From Rhizobium sp. BG4 (GTDB taxonomy: Bacteria > Pseudomonadota > Alphaproteobacteria > Rhizobiales > Rhizobiaceae), in the NCBI RefSeq assembly GCF_016864575.1, contig NZ_CP044125.1:3578001-3642000 (forward strand): a DNA stretch of 64,000 bases. The letters are read 5' to 3'. The position numbers and the translations under genes were made by a program. The notes beneath the pieces were generated by a model. That model had not been told where the DNA came from, ran no database searches, and worked only from the letters and a program-made list of their open reading frames with translations. Shown here one piece after another: positions 33,608-42,351 of this stretch (the first letter of the stretch is position 1; each line of letters starts with the position of its first letter).

Positions 33608-33973
33608 GGATGGTTCCGGGGCGGCGGTTGCCGCTCGGGATGAAAAGGGAATGTGACGGGGCGGACCCAAGCCGGGCGCCTTCATCACAGCCGACCCCGC
33701 GACTGTAGAGCGGTCAGGGTCTTCCATCCGGTGCATCGGCACCGCTGCCTGATCGCTGCATTCCGCAGCAGGGCAATGGCTGACGCGCATCGGAAAAGCC
33801 ACTGGAAATGCATCGTGATCAGCCGGGGCAGGACGCCTCTAATTCTACGAATCGTCCGCCTTTTCACGAGAATGCAGCCGGGAAGGCGAGGAAGATCCGC
33901 TGGCACGATCAGGGATGGCCTTTCGGCCGTCCCTGTCGGGGCCTGAAGCCGCGAGCCAGGAGACCTGCCATCT
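33608..33973 (+). promoter_or_regulatory. Cobalamin riboswitch
   Basis: The conserved core is plain: GGGAATGTGACGGGGCGGA near 33645, CCCGCGACTGTAGAGCGG near 33700, GCCACTGG near 33797, GGGAAGGCG near 33889 and the B12 box AGCCAGGAGACCTGCC at 33954-33969. The closing stem pairs GGATGG (33608-33613) with CCATCT (33968-33973). A variable insertion of about 90 bases lies between the GCCACTG and GGGAAGGC elements. It should shut off the downstream cob genes when adenosylcobalamin is abundant. The nearest downstream ribosome site is GGAGG at 34020. Confidence 0.93.
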
Positions 33974-34029
33974 GTGCCGGGCGAAGAGCCCTTTGGGCAT
34001 TCCCGCCCGCTGCCAGCACGGAGGTTGTC

Positions 34030-34284
34030 ATGGCTGAAACGAGAATTTTCATGTCGCTATATGCGGCGCCTCAGAGGGGTTCCCCCATTCCTGTGGCCTT
34101 AGGGCTGCGCCCACGGGATGTCACAGGAATCCAGCGTGCCCAAGTCCTTGGGCACGGGAGACTCATTTCCTTGTTGCTGCGATTCATTCACGGCGCCGAC
34201 GCGCCGTGGCTGGATTCCTGTGGCAAGCACAGGAATGAGGGAAGACCGAGAGATATGTGCCCCAGCACGGTGGCCTTCGCATGA
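34030..34284 (+). CDS. Leader ORF between riboswitch and cobU, made largely of repeat sequence
   Basis: An 84-codon frame with a strong GGAGG site five bases before its ATG. Its TGA overlaps the cobU ATG (ATGA). Codons from about 34083 to 34243 lie in a palindromic repeat, so the peptide (IPVALGLRPRDVTGIQRAQV in the middle) is probably not a functional protein. cobU itself has only a weak ribosome site (GTGG), so ribosomes that translate this frame may supply cobU by coupling. Low confidence as a gene, moderate as a regulatory device. Confidence 0.35.
   Translation: MAETRIFMSLYAAPQRGSPIPVALGLRPRDVTGIQRAQVLGHGRLISLLLRFIHGADAPWLDSCGKHRNEGRPRDMCPSTVAFA
34083..34243. repeat. RIME-like palindromic repeat upstream of cobU
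   Basis: The element has four copies of a CACAGGAAT core: ATTCCTGTG (about 34086), CACAGGAAT (about 34123), ATTCCTGTG (about 34213) and CACAGGAAT (about 34230). They can fold as two hairpins, and CCAGC/GCTGG arms extend the inner pair. GCCCAAG-TC-CTTGGGC forms another stem inside. The ends are CCCCCATTCC and GGAATGAGGG. This looks like the rhizobial intergenic mosaic elements found in many copies per genome. It is inserted between the riboswitch and cobU. Confidence 0.6.
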
Positions 34285-34793
34285 GCAGTGCGACTTTCAT
34301 CCTCGGCGGCGCCCGGTCCGGCAAATCCCGCTTCGCTGAAAATCTCATCACCGACACCGGTCTCGAACGTCACTATGTGGCGACAGGGCGGGCGTGGGAC
34401 GAGGAGATGCGGGCGCGGATCGAGCAGCATCGGGCCGATCGCGGGCCGTCGTGGCAGACGCATGAGGAGCCGCTGCAGCTTGCCGAGCGGCTTGCGGCAA
34501 TCGACGGCGAGGGGCGGGCGATCCTGGTCGATTGCCTGACGCTCTGGGTTACCAATCTGATGATGGACGAGCGCGATGTGGCGGCGGAAAGTGCCGCGCT
34601 CGCGGCCTGGCTGCCGAAGGCGAAGGCGCGGCTCGTTCTTGTTTCCAATGAAGTCGGCCTCGGGATCGTTCCCGAAAACCGGATGGCGCGGGATTTTCGC
34701 GACCATGCCGGGCGGCTGCACCAGATGATCGCGGCCTCCGCCGCGGACGTGTATTTTATCGCGGCAGGCCTGCCGCTGAAGATGAAGGGTTGA
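34281..34793 (+). CDS. cobU: Adenosylcobinamide kinase/guanylyltransferase
   Basis: A 170-residue bifunctional enzyme (CobU in enteric, CobP in Pseudomonas denitrificans naming) that phosphorylates adenosylcobinamide and transfers GMP in nucleotide-loop assembly. The P-loop GGARSGKSRFAE is at the N-terminus, and DCLTLWVTN and SNEVGLGIVPENRMARDFRD are conserved family segments. The start at 34281 gives the normal length; an upstream in-frame start adds eight residues without support. It heads cobU-cobW-cobN-cobO below the riboswitch. Confidence 0.94.
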   Translation: MSSATFILGGARSGKSRFAENLITDTGLERHYVATGRAWDEEMRARIEQHRADRGPSWQTHEEPLQLAERLAAIDGEGRAILVDCLTLWVTNLMMDERDVAAESAALAAWLPKAKARLVLVSNEVGLGIVPENRMARDFRDHAGRLHQMIAASAADVYFIAAGLPLKMKG

Positions 34794-34797
34794 ACGA

Positions 34798-35847
34798 ATG
34801 AACCAGCAGAAGATCCCCGCAACCGTGATCACCGGCTTCCTCGGGGCCGGCAAGACGACGATGATCCGCAACCTGCTTTCCAATACCGGCGGCAAGAAGA
34901 TCGCGCTGATCATCAACGAATTCGGCGATCTCGGCGTGGACGGCGACGTGCTGAAGGGCTGCGGTGCTGAAAATTGCACCGAGGACGATATCATCGAGCT
35001 CACCAATGGCTGCATCTGCTGCACCGTCGCCGACGATTTCATTCCGACGATGACCAAGCTTCTGGAGCGCGATCAGCGCCCCGACCACATCGTCATCGAG
35101 ACCTCGGGTCTGGCGCTGCCGCAGCCGCTGGTCGCCGCCTTCAACTGGCCGGACATCCGCAGCGAAGTCACCGTCGACGGCGTCATCACCGTCGTCGATA
35201 GCGCCGCAGTCGCGGCCGGCCGCTTTGCCGACGACCATGATGCCGTCGAGGCGCGCCGCGTCGAGGACGAATCCCTCGATCACGAAAGCCCGATCGAGGA
35301 GCTGTTCGAGGATCAGCTGACCTGCGCCGATCTGATCGTTCTCAACAAGACCGACCTGCTCGATGCGGCCGGCATTATCCGTGTCCGCGACGAGGTTGCG
35401 TCGCGTATTTCACGCAAACCTGCGCTGATCGAAGCGAAGAACGGCGATGTCCCGGCAAGCGTTCTGCTCGGCCTTGGCATCGGCACGGAAGAAGACATCG
35501 CCAACCGCAAGTCCCATCACGAGCTGGAGCACGAGGACGGCACGCCGCATGACCACGACGAGTTCGACAGCTTCGTCGTCGAGCTCGGCACGCTTGCCGA
35601 TCCCGCCGGTTTCATCGAGAAGCTGAAGGGCGTGATCGCAGAGCATGACGTGCTGCGCCTGAAGGGCTTTGCCGATGTCTCCGGCAAGCCGATGCGCCTG
35701 CAGATCCAGGCTGTCGGCAGCCGCATCGACCAGTATTTCGACCGTGCCTGGGCACCGGGCGAAACCCGCGGCACGCGCCTCGTCGTCATCGGCTTGCACG
35801 ATATGGACGAAGCTGCCGTGCGCAAGGCGATCGAGGCGCTGGTCTGA
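34798..35847 (+). CDS. cobW: CobW GTPase, metallochaperone for cobaltochelatase
   Basis: A 349-residue G3E-family GTPase. Walker A is GFLGAGKTT at residues 13-21, the metal motif is GCICC near residue 73, and the guanine motif is LNKTD. A histidine-rich loop (HHELEHEDGTPHDHDEFD) lies before the C-terminal domain. CobW is thought to deliver cobalt to the CobNST chelatase. It is four bases downstream of cobU and immediately upstream of cobN, which agrees with that role. Confidence 0.94.
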   Translation: MNQQKIPATVITGFLGAGKTTMIRNLLSNTGGKKIALIINEFGDLGVDGDVLKGCGAENCTEDDIIELTNGCICCTVADDFIPTMTKLLERDQRPDHIVIETSGLALPQPLVAAFNWPDIRSEVTVDGVITVVDSAAVAAGRFADDHDAVEARRVEDESLDHESPIEELFEDQLTCADLIVLNKTDLLDAAGIIRVRDEVASRISRKPALIEAKNGDVPASVLLGLGIGTEEDIANRKSHHELEHEDGTPHDHDEFDSFVVELGTLADPAGFIEKLKGVIAEHDVLRLKGFADVSGKPMRLQIQAVGSRIDQYFDRAWAPGETRGTRLVVIGLHDMDEAAVRKAIEALV

Positions 35848-36455
35848 TCCATGCATCTACTCCTCGCCCAGAAAGGAACGATCAGCGACGGTGACGAGGC
35901 GACCGATCTCGGCCAGTCACCCGGCGACATCCTGTTCCTTTCTGCGGCGGACACGGAGCTTGCGGCAATCGCCGCCGCTCATGGGCAGGGTGGCGGCAAT
36001 CCGCTGACGCTGCGCGTCGCCAGCCTGATGAGCCTGAAACACCCGATGTCCGTCGATGCCTATGTCGAGCGGACGGCGCGGCACGCAAAGCTGATTATCG
36101 TCCGGGCGCTCGGGGGAGCGAGCTATTTTCACTATGCTCTGGAGGCACTGCATGCCTGCGCAGCCCTCAGTGGCGCGCGGATTGCGGTGCTGCCCGGAGA
36201 TTCCAAGCCGGATGCCGGGCTGACGCCATTCTCCAATGTCGATCTCGATGATCTCAATGCGCTCTGGTCCTATCTGATCGAAGGCGGCGACGAGAATTCG
36301 CGGCGGTTTCTGGATTATGCGGCGGCGATGGTTGCCGGTGGAGAGAAGCCGGGTGCGGCTGCTCCGTTGATGAAGGCGGGGATATGGTGGCCGGGGCGGG
36401 GTGTTGTTGGTGTCGAGGAGTGGCGGGCGCTTTCGGATCGGCTGCTGTCCGCGAT

Positions 36456-36641
36456 ACCCCCCTCTGCCTTGCCAGGCGGCCGGGGTCGAGCCACGGGTCT
36501 CGACCTGCTCTGCGAGCCCCCCACAAGGGGGAGATCGACTCGCGGCGCGCTTCCTCCCAGACAATGCAGGTTGAAGCGAGCGGTCGAGCCCAGCCAATCT
36601 CCCCCCTTGTGGGGGAGATGTCCGGCAGGACAGAGGGGGGT
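36456..36641. repeat. Palindromic repeat A inside cobN
   Basis: The ends are a perfect inverted repeat, ACCCCCCTCTG at 36456-36466 and CAGAGGGGGGT at 36631-36641, extended imperfectly by GCC-TTGCC-GG. Internal segments CCCCCCACAAGGGGGAGATC and AATCTCCCCC-TTGTGGGGGAGA also pair. This matches a common rhizobial intergenic repeat type. Read in the cobN frame it encodes a stretch containing PISPLVGEMSGRTEGG. Confidence 0.75.
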
Positions 36642-38272
36642 AACCCACTCTCGACCGAAGCCCCCATCGCCGCCATCAGCTTCTACCGAGCCCTCGTCCA
36701 GAGCGGCGAAACCAAGCCGATCGAAGCGATGATCGAGGCGCTGGCAACCGAAGGCCTGCGGCCACTCCCGGTCTTTGCCTACAGCCTCAAGGACCCGGTT
36801 TCCACCGGCATTCTCGAAAGCGTCTTTGCTGCCGCCGCGCCCGATATCGTCGTCAACACAACAGGATTTGCGGTCTCCGCGCCAGGTGCCGACCGCCAGC
36901 CGACAATCCTCGAAGCCAGCGGCGCCGTCGTGCTGCAGGCGATCTTCTCGGCATCCTCGAAGGAGGCATGGAGCGGTTCATCGCAAGGTCTCTCGGCCCG
37001 CGATCTCGGCATGAACGTCGCGCTTCCCGAAGTCGATGGCCGGGTGCTGTCGCGCGCCGTCTCGTTCAAGGCGGCGGCGCGTTACGATGCCAGTGTCGAG
37101 GCCAATATCGTCGGCAGCGAGCCGGATGCCGGGCGGATGCGCTATACGGCGAGACTTGCCGTCCACTGGGCGAGGCTGAGGCGCAAGACGGCGGCAGAGC
37201 GGCGGGTCGCGCTTGTGATGGCCAACTATCCGAACCGCGACGGGCGGCTCGGCAACGGCGTGGGGCTCGATACGCCCGCCGGGACCGTCGAGGTGCTGAA
37301 GGCGTTGCGCGAGGCGGGTTACGGCATCGATGCGTACCCGGCGGACGGCGATGCGCTGATGCGGCATCTGATGGACGGGCCGACCAATTCCGGACGTGAC
37401 GGGCGCGTGGTCCGCGAGCGGCTTTCATCGAGTCGATACAAGGCTTTCTTCGAAAGTCTTCCGAAAAAGATTCAAGATGAGGTGACGGCGCGATGGGGCG
37501 GCCCGGAGGCGGATCCCTATTTCGTCGACGGCGGCTTTGCCCTGCCGTTTTCGCGGCTGGGCAACGTGCTGGTCGGCATCCAGCCCGCGCGTGGCTACAA
37601 TATCGATCCGAAGGAAAGCTACCACTCGCCGGATCTGGTGCCGCCGCATGGCTATCTCGCTTTCTACGCCTTTCTGCGCCAGGAATTCGGCGCCGATGCC
37701 GTCATTCATATGGGCAAGCACGGCAATCTCGAATGGCTGCCGGGCAAGGCGCTGGCGCTGTCGGGGGAATGTTATCCGGAAGCGATCCTCGGGCCGCTGC
37801 CGCATCTCTATCCGTTCATCGTCAACGATCCCGGCGAGGGCACGCAGGCCAAGCGGCGCACCGCTGCCGTGATCATCGACCACCTGACGCCGCCGCTGAC
37901 GCGGGCCGAGAGCTATGGGCCGCTGAAGGATCTGGAGGCGCTGGTCGACGAATATTACGAGGCCTCCGGCGGCGATCCGCGCCGTATCCGGTTGCTGTCG
38001 AAACAAATCCTCGACCTCGTCGCCGATATCGGCCTCGACAGCGATGCCGGGATTGCCAAGGGTGAGGCGGAGGACGAGGCGCTGAAGAAGCTCGACGCCT
38101 ATCTCTGCGACCTCAAGGAAATGCAGATCCGCGACGGGCTGCATGTGTTCGGCGTGTCGCCTGAGGGGCGGTTGCTGACGGATCTGACGGTGGCGCTGGC
38201 GCGGGTGCCACGTGGGCTGGGGGAAGGTGGCGATCGGAGTTTGCAGCGGGCGATTGCGGGGGATTTGTTCGC

Positions 38273-38429
38273 AAACCCCTCCCCAACCCCTCCCCACAAG
38301 GGGGAGGGGCTTAAAGCGTTGCTGCCATCTCAATCCACAGCGGCCGAACCAGTTGAGGTTGGCCGATCCGTGGAGGCGATCTCGGCGCAAAGTCCCTCCC
38401 CCTTGTGGGGAGGGGTTGGGGAGGGGTTT
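38273..38429. repeat. Palindromic repeat B inside cobN
   Basis: A 157-base element with inverted ends of about 36 bases (AAACCCCTCCCCAACCCC ... and ... GGGGTTGGGGAGGGGTTT). The core carries CACAAGGGGGAGGGG and its complement. The cobN frame stays open through it, encoding NPSPTPPHKGEG at one end and SPSPLWGGVGEGF at the other. It belongs to a different repeat family from repeat A. Confidence 0.75.
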
Positions 38430-39966
38430 TCCTTCGATCCCCTCGACTGCAACATGGCCGCCCCCTGGGCCGGCTCCAGACCCTCGATCCTCGCCGAACT
38501 CCTCGACACCCCTGGCGCACCAATGGCGACACCGTCGAGCGCATTGAGCTGCTCGCCGCCAAGCTCGTCTCCGGCGAAACACAGTGCCCTTCCGCCTGGC
38601 CGCAAACCCGGCAGGTGCTCACCACCATCGAATCCCACCTGAAACCTTCGATTCTCGCCTGCGGCCATGCCGAAATCTTGGCGCTCCTCACCGGTCTCGA
38701 CGGCCGTTTCGTGCCTCCCGGCCCCTCGGGCGCGCCCACACGCGGGCGTCCCGACGTGCTGCCCACAGGGCGGAATTTCTATTCGGTGGATAGCCGTGCC
38801 GTCCCGACACCGGCAGCCTACGAACTCGGCAAGAAATCCGCCGAGCTTCTGGTGCGCCGCTATGTGCAGGATCATGGCGAATGGCCCGTGTCCTTCGGGC
38901 TGACGGCCTGGGGCACGTCGAACATGCGCACGGGCGGGGACGATATCGCCCAGGCTCTAGCGCTGATCGGCGTCAAGCCGGTCTGGGATATGACCTCACG
39001 CCGGGTCACCGGCTACGAGATTATCCAGCCCGCCATGCTGCGCCGTCCGCGAGTCGATGTGACGCTGAGGATCTCCGGCTTCTTCCGCGATGCGTTTCCG
39101 GAGCAGATTGCGCTGTTCGACAAGGCTGTCCGGGCGGTCGGCGCTCTCGACGAAGACGCTGATGACAATCCGATTGCAGCGCGCATGCGCGGCGAAGCCA
39201 TGCGGCTTGCGGCGTCCGGCTTGGACGAAGCTTCCGCGATGAAGCGGGCCGGTTATCGCGTCTTCGGTTCGAAACCCGGCGCTTACGGAGCCGGGCTGCA
39301 GGCGCTGATCGATGAGAAGGGTTGGGAGCGGCGCGCCGACCTGGCCGAGGCTTATCTGGTCTGGGGCAGCTATGCCTATGGCGCGGCCGAGGAAGGCCGG
39401 GCCGAGCGTGGCATTTTCGAGGAGCGGCTGCGGTCGATCCAGGCCGTGGTGCAGAATCAGGACAACCGCGAGCACGATCTGCTCGACAGCGACGATTACT
39501 ACCAATTCGAAGGCGGGATGGCGGCGGCGGCCGAGCATGTCGGCGGCATCAGGCCATCGATCTATCACAACGATCATTCGCGGCCGGAAAAGCCGGTGAT
39601 CCGCTCGCTCGAGGAGGAGATCGGCCGTGTCGTGCGCGGGCGTGTCGTCAATCCGAAATGGATCGATGGCGTCATGCGCCACGGCTACAAGGGCGCCTTC
39701 GAGATCGCGGCGACCGTCGATTATCTCTTTGCCTTTGCGGCCACGACCGGTGCCGTTGGCAATCATCATTTCGAGGCGGTCTATCAGGCCTTCGTCGCCG
39801 ATCCCGAGGTGCGCGATTTCATGGCCGAGAAGAACCCGGCCGCCCTCGAAGAAATGAAAGAGCGGCTGATGGAGGCGATCGACAGGCGCCTCTGGACGCC
39901 GCGCAGCAATTCGGCGCGCTTCGATCTGGCGCCCCATATCCATACTGAAACAGCATAAGACTGGAC

Positions 39967-40605
39967 ATGACGATGAGCGAAGAGACTGTAGAAACCGGCG
40001 AGAAGGACGATGCCCGCCATAACGAAAAGATGGCGAAGAAGAAGGCTGCCCGTGACAAGATCATGGCCACCAAGACGGATGAGAAGGGCCTGATCATCGT
40101 TCACACCGGCAAGGGCAAGGGCAAGTCGTCCTCGGCCTTCGGGATGATCTTCCGCCACATTGCCCACGGCAAGCCGTCGGCCGTCGTGCAGTTCATCAAG
40201 GGGGCGATGTGGACCGGCGAGCGCGATCTGATCGAGAAGCATTTCTCCGACATCTGCCAGTTCCACACGATGGGCGAGGGCTTTACCTGGGAGACGCAGG
40301 ACCGCGCCCGTGATGTCGCGGCCGCAACGGCTGCCTGGGAGAAGGCGAAGGAGCTGATCCGGGACGAGCGCAATTCGATGGTGCTGCTCGACGAGATTAA
40401 TATCGCGCTGCGCTACGACTATCTCGATGTGAACGAAGTGGTCGCATTCCTGCGGGATGAAAAGCCCTATATGACTCACGTCGTGCTGACCGGCCGAAAT
40501 GCCAAGGACGAGCTGATCGAGCTTGCCGATCTCGTGACCGAGATGGAGCTGATCAAGCATCCGTTCCGCTCCGGCATCAAGGGGCAGCCCGGCGTGGAGT
40601 TCTGA
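39967..40605 (+). CDS. cobO: Corrinoid adenosyltransferase
   Basis: A 212-residue enzyme that adenosylates cob(I)yrinic acid a,c-diamide. The P-loop VHTGKGKGKSSSAFGM and family segments (KPSAVVQFIKGAMWTGERDL, MVLLDEINIALRYDYL, HVVLTGRNAKDELIELADLV) are clear. A charged, lysine-rich N-terminal tail is usual. It follows cobN by eight bases and its stop overlaps the start of the EamA gene (TGATG). Confidence 0.95.
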   Translation: MTMSEETVETGEKDDARHNEKMAKKKAARDKIMATKTDEKGLIIVHTGKGKGKSSSAFGMIFRHIAHGKPSAVVQFIKGAMWTGERDLIEKHFSDICQFHTMGEGFTWETQDRARDVAAATAAWEKAKELIRDERNSMVLLDEINIALRYDYLDVNEVVAFLRDEKPYMTHVVLTGRNAKDELIELADLVTEMELIKHPFRSGIKGQPGVEF

Positions 40606-41030
40606 TGACGCAAAGCTGGCTATTCTGGGCGGTGCTTTCGGCGGCTTTCGCGGCGCTGACGGCGATTTTCGCGAAGATCGGGGTAGCCGGCGTCAATTCG
40701 GATCTGGCGACGCTGATCCGTACCGTCGTCATCATCCTGATCATCACGGCGATCGTCGCCGCCACCGGCCAGTGGCAACCCATCTCCAGCATTTCGGGCA
40801 AGACGTGGCTGTTCCTGGCGCTTTCGGGCGCGGCAACAGGCGCGTCGTGGCTCGCCTATTTCCGGGCGCTGAAGCTTGGCGATGCGGCCCGCGTCGCACC
40901 GATCGACAAGCTCTCCATCGTTCTCGTCGCCGTGTTCGGCGTCGTCTTTCTCGGCGAGAAACTCGGGCTGGTGAACTGGCTGGGCGTGGCGATGATTGCC
41001 GGTGGCGCGCTGCTGCTGGCGCTGTTCTAG
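40605..41030 (+). CDS. EamA-domain half-size membrane transporter
   Basis: A 141-residue protein with about five hydrophobic helices and the EamA domain (WLFWAVLSAAFAALTAIFAK ... ASWLAYFRALKLGDAARVAP). It is half the length of a typical DMT transporter and would work as a dimer. One base overlaps cobO, so it shares the riboswitch-controlled transcript. Export or uptake of a corrinoid-related compound is an inference from position only. Confidence 0.8.
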   Translation: MTQSWLFWAVLSAAFAALTAIFAKIGVAGVNSDLATLIRTVVIILIITAIVAATGQWQPISSISGKTWLFLALSGAATGASWLAYFRALKLGDAARVAPIDKLSIVLVAVFGVVFLGEKLGLVNWLGVAMIAGGALLLALF

Positions 41031-41821
41031 TCTAGGAGTCGCCTCAGAAGCGCGGCGGTTTCCTCGTCCGCCGGGAAGAAGGATTCGATCGCCAGTTCCG
41101 AGAGCGTGACGTCGACGGGCGTGCCGAACACCGTCGTCGTCGAGATCAGCGACAGCGTTCCACCCGCAGTGCGGAGTTTCAGCGGAACGGCAATTCCCGC
41201 ATAGTCGTGTCTCATCTCATCGGCGGGGTTGCCGCCGGGCGAGAGCTGCTGCAATTCCTTGAGCAATCCGGCGAGGATCGGGTCGGCGGTCATGTCGATC
41301 TGCTGGCGAAGCCGTTCCAGCAGGTGGGCGCGCCATTCGGCGAGATTGACGATATCGGGCGCCAGTCCCTCCGGATGCAGGCTGAGGCGGAGGACGTTGA
41401 CCGGGCCTTCGAGCAGGCTTGCGTCCCTGACATTGCGCAGAAGGGGCGCGATCGCGGCATTGGCTGATATCAGCGTCCAGTGACGATCGATGGCGAGCGC
41501 CGGGAATGGCTCATGTGCCTTCAGCACCATGTCGACGGCTTGGCGGGCTGGCTTCAGGGCCGGATCGTCGAGCGACCGCTCGGCAAAGAGCGGCGCATAG
41601 CCGGCCGAGAGCAACATCGGGTTGCGGTCGCGAAGCGGCACGCCGAGCCGTTCTGCCAGATGCAGCAGCATATCGCGGCTCGGCGTCGAGCGCCCGCTCT
41701 CGATGAAACTCAGGTGTCTCTGCGAAATCTCGGCTTCGAGCGCCAGATCGAGCTGGCTCATGCGGCGAAGCTTGCGCCATTCGCGGAGGTGGTCACCAAG
41801 AGAGCGGGCTGACGGGGTCAT
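41027..41821 (-). CDS. XRE-family regulator with MmyB-like ligand-binding domain
   Basis: A 264-residue regulator: N-terminal HTH (LGDHLREWRKLRRMSQLDLA then EISQRHLSFIESGRSTPS) and a C-terminal MmyB-type domain (PALAIDRHWTLISANAAIAP ... GTPVDVTLSELAIESFFPAD), which often binds fatty-acid-like ligands. The start shares one base with the stop of the SnoaL-like gene (TAATG), so the two are coupled. It converges on the EamA gene with a four-base overlap. Confidence 0.88.
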   Translation of the reverse strand: MTPSARSLGDHLREWRKLRRMSQLDLALEAEISQRHLSFIESGRSTPSRDMLLHLAERLGVPLRDRNPMLLSAGYAPLFAERSLDDPALKPARQAVDMVLKAHEPFPALAIDRHWTLISANAAIAPLLRNVRDASLLEGPVNVLRLSLHPEGLAPDIVNLAEWRAHLLERLRQQIDMTADPILAGLLKELQQLSPGGNPADEMRHDYAGIAVPLKLRTAGGTLSLISTTTVFGTPVDVTLSELAIESFFPADEETAALLRRLLD

Positions 41822-42186
41822 TATGCGGCTTCCGGAACGAGATCGAGGAACCCGTGTACGGCTTTCAGGCGACCGTCTTCAAGCAGGGCGAAGTCGGTTC
41901 CCTTGATGATCGCCTCGCCACCATCGGGTCCGAGACCCCAGGAGAAGCGCAGGTTGTCGCCGTGCCCGTCTGCCGCGCCAATGAGATTGAAGCGGAACCC
42001 GGGAAAGCGGGTCTGGACGGCCTCGACCAAGGCGTTGATCTGTTCATGGCCTTCGCCGCGCATCAGCGGGTCGATATAGACGGCGTTCTCGGTCCAGCCT
42101 TCGGCGATCAGCGCCTTGCGGCGGCCGGCATCTTCCTCGTTCCAGATGGCGATGTAGCGTTCGGCCTTGTTGGTCGCGTCGGTCAT
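41821..42186 (-). CDS. SnoaL-like NTF2-fold protein
   Basis: A 121-residue NTF2-like protein (ERYIAIWNEEDAGRRKALIA, AVYIDPLMRGEGHEQI, GTDFALLEDGRLKAVHGFLD). Single-domain members act as small isomerases, hydrolases or ligand binders. It is the first gene of a two-gene operon with the XRE regulator and may bind or change the regulator's ligand, which is an inference. Confidence 0.82.
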   Translation of the reverse strand: MTDATNKAERYIAIWNEEDAGRRKALIAEGWTENAVYIDPLMRGEGHEQINALVEAVQTRFPGFRFNLIGAADGHGDNLRFSWGLGPDGGEAIIKGTDFALLEDGRLKAVHGFLDLVPEAA

Positions 42187-42200
42187 TCTCTGTCTCCTTG

Positions 42201-42273
42201 TGATCGCCCGGTTCGTTCAGGCAGGGCGATCATCGGCAAAGGGTGGCCGCTCATCAATTACGCGAGAGGTAAT
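42201..42273 (-). promoter_or_regulatory. Palindromes upstream of the SnoaL/XRE operon
   Basis: TGATCGCCC (42201-42209) and GGGCGATCA (42224-42232) form a perfect 9-bp inverted repeat with a 14-base spacer. A second palindrome, ATTAC-gcgagag-GTAAT (42257-42273), has the look of an XRE-type operator and could serve autoregulation by the downstream gene product. Confidence 0.4.
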
Positions 42274-42351
42274 CATGCTCGCGGCTTGGTGATTTGACAG
42301 TGCGGGTCGCGACCAGAAGATTTCCCTCAGAATTTAGAGAAGGAGGATGTC

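Larger units (their letters stand above)
35851..39958 (+). pseudogene. cobN: Cobaltochelatase subunit CobN, two frameshifts and two inserted repeats
   Basis: The large subunit of the ATP-dependent cobaltochelatase that inserts cobalt into hydrogenobyrinic acid diamide. The protein runs through three frames: 35851 to about 36517, to about 38511, then to 39958. CobN/ChlH hallmarks are intact (GYNIDPKESYHSPDLVPPHG, HMGKHGNLEWLPGKA, GLTAWGTSNMRTGGDDIAQA). Two palindromic repeats lie inside (36456-36641 and 38273-38429), adding roughly 110 codons. Restoring one C in the run at 36517-36522 and one C in the CCCC run near 38512-38515 makes a single open frame, repeats included. So the gene may be functional with repeat-encoded insertions in loops, the breaks being base-calling errors; otherwise it is a pseudogene and de novo cobalamin synthesis would fail. 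Confidence 0.85.
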
